Source: Xanthobacteraceae bacterium (lineage in GTDB: Bacteria; Pseudomonadota; Alphaproteobacteria; Rhizobiales; Xanthobacteraceae). From it: a stretch of DNA of 7,191 bases. Of this stretch, positions 6,845 to 7,191 are shown piece by piece. Position numbers and translations under genes: made by a program. Under the pieces are notes generated by a model. The model did no database searches. It saw only the letters and a program-made list of their open reading frames with translations, and was not told where the DNA came from. Position 1 is the stretch's first letter, and every line of letters begins with the position of its first letter. The DNA is taken from NCBI GenBank assembly GCA_030037185.1, contig JASHRR010000086.1, positions 1 through 7,191 of the forward strand, given 5' to 3'.

Positions 6845-7191
6845 CTAGATGCGGCACCGCGCGCCTTGCGCACACCTCGATGCCTTTTCCTGTGCCACCT
6901 GCTCCGTGACGGCGGCCGCCGTCTTCAGATGTGGGGCCGCGGAGCGGCGCAGGAACACCGCGGATTCCCAGCACGCCATGCTGACAAGAGCGAGACAAAA
7001 CGGCACTAGAAAATACAGCACCCGGAACACCAACAGGCCCGCAACAAGCTCCTCTTTCGGCACCTCCGGCAGGGCCACCAGCATCGTGGCCTCGAACACG
7101 CCGAGCGAACCGGGTGCATGGCTCGCGTAGCCGATGAGCGTCGCCGCCACGAAGGCAATCGCTATGGTGACAAGCTCTCCTCCGGCGGCAG
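6845..7191 (-). CDS. UPF0104 / lysylphosphatidylglycerol synthase-type flippase-like membrane protein, C-terminal part
   Basis: The frame is open to the right edge; about 114 C-terminal residues are visible and the N-terminal part lies outside. Reading on the minus strand from base 7189, the protein contains a hydrophobic stretch and then the signature SHAPGSLGVFEATML (codons ~20-40), which marks UPF0104 and the transmembrane domain of lysylphosphatidylglycerol synthases (MprF N-domain). A second membrane segment follows, LLVFRVLYFLVPFCLALVSM, and then a polar tail with Lys and Arg. The hopanoid protein HpnL has the same fold, so this could be HpnL or a generic lipid flippase-like protein; the visible part cannot tell them apart. 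A GTG at 7150 is an internal codon, not the start, because the homologous stretch continues upstream of it. It converges on the phosphoesterase gene across a 107-base gap. Confidence 0.8.
   Translation of the reverse strand, partial: AAGGELVTIAIAFVAATLIGYASHAPGSLGVFEATMLVALPEVPKEELVAGLLVFRVLYFLVPFCLALVSMACWESAVFLRRSAAPHLKTAAAVTEQVAQEKASRCAQGARCRI

Noticed and set aside
6042..6998. Minus-strand open frame of 318 codons opposite the LpxH-like gene and reaching into the UPF0104 gene
   Set aside because: The plus-strand frame carries all the phosphoesterase motifs. This frame also overlaps the UPF0104 coding frame and shows no motif.

Overview
The window is high-GC DNA (about 65% by eye) with tightly packed genes. 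Its protein families are typical of Alphaproteobacteria, most likely Hyphomicrobiales (Bradyrhizobium, Rhodoplanes or Pseudolabrys type). This rests on the glycosyltransferase-21 and LpxH-like proteins and on a palindromic repeat resembling one I recall from such genomes; no rRNA or other marker is present. I see no RNA gene, CRISPR array, insertion sequence or origin.

Left part, 1-4588, plus strand: an operon-like set. It holds (i) the 3' three quarters of a hydantoinase/oxoprolinase A-type gene (hyuA), broken by one in-frame TAG at 302-304; (ii) hyuB from a TTG start at 1672, only 8 bases after the hyuA stop; and (iii) a Bug/TctC-type periplasmic binding protein gene starting at 3599, 34 bases after hyuB. 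The A and B subunits would together open a cyclic amide, or carboxylate-activate a related substrate, with ATP. The binding protein would capture a small organic acid or the substrate outside the membrane. The hyuA stop is probably a recent CAG-to-TAG change, since the frame is intact on both sides. Both subunits also carry extra in-frame residues compared with the usual family layout. The hyuB insertion is a cluster of four DNA hairpins, one of which resembles a dispersed alphaproteobacterial palindrome.

Right part, 4610-7191: envelope lipid genes. A GT21 (ceramide glucosyltransferase-like) membrane enzyme on the minus strand and an LpxH-like metallophosphoesterase on the plus strand diverge from a 133-base intergenic region (5753-5885). 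That region holds a perfect 8-base inverted repeat whose arms resemble PhoB half-sites. Converging on the phosphoesterase gene from the right edge is the 3' end of a UPF0104/LPG-synthase-type membrane protein. These three suggest glycolipid synthesis or remodelling. Their substrates cannot be read from the sequence.

The points most worth checking are the hairpin-cluster insertion in hyuB, the lone amber codon in hyuA, and the divergent PhoB-like inverted repeat.
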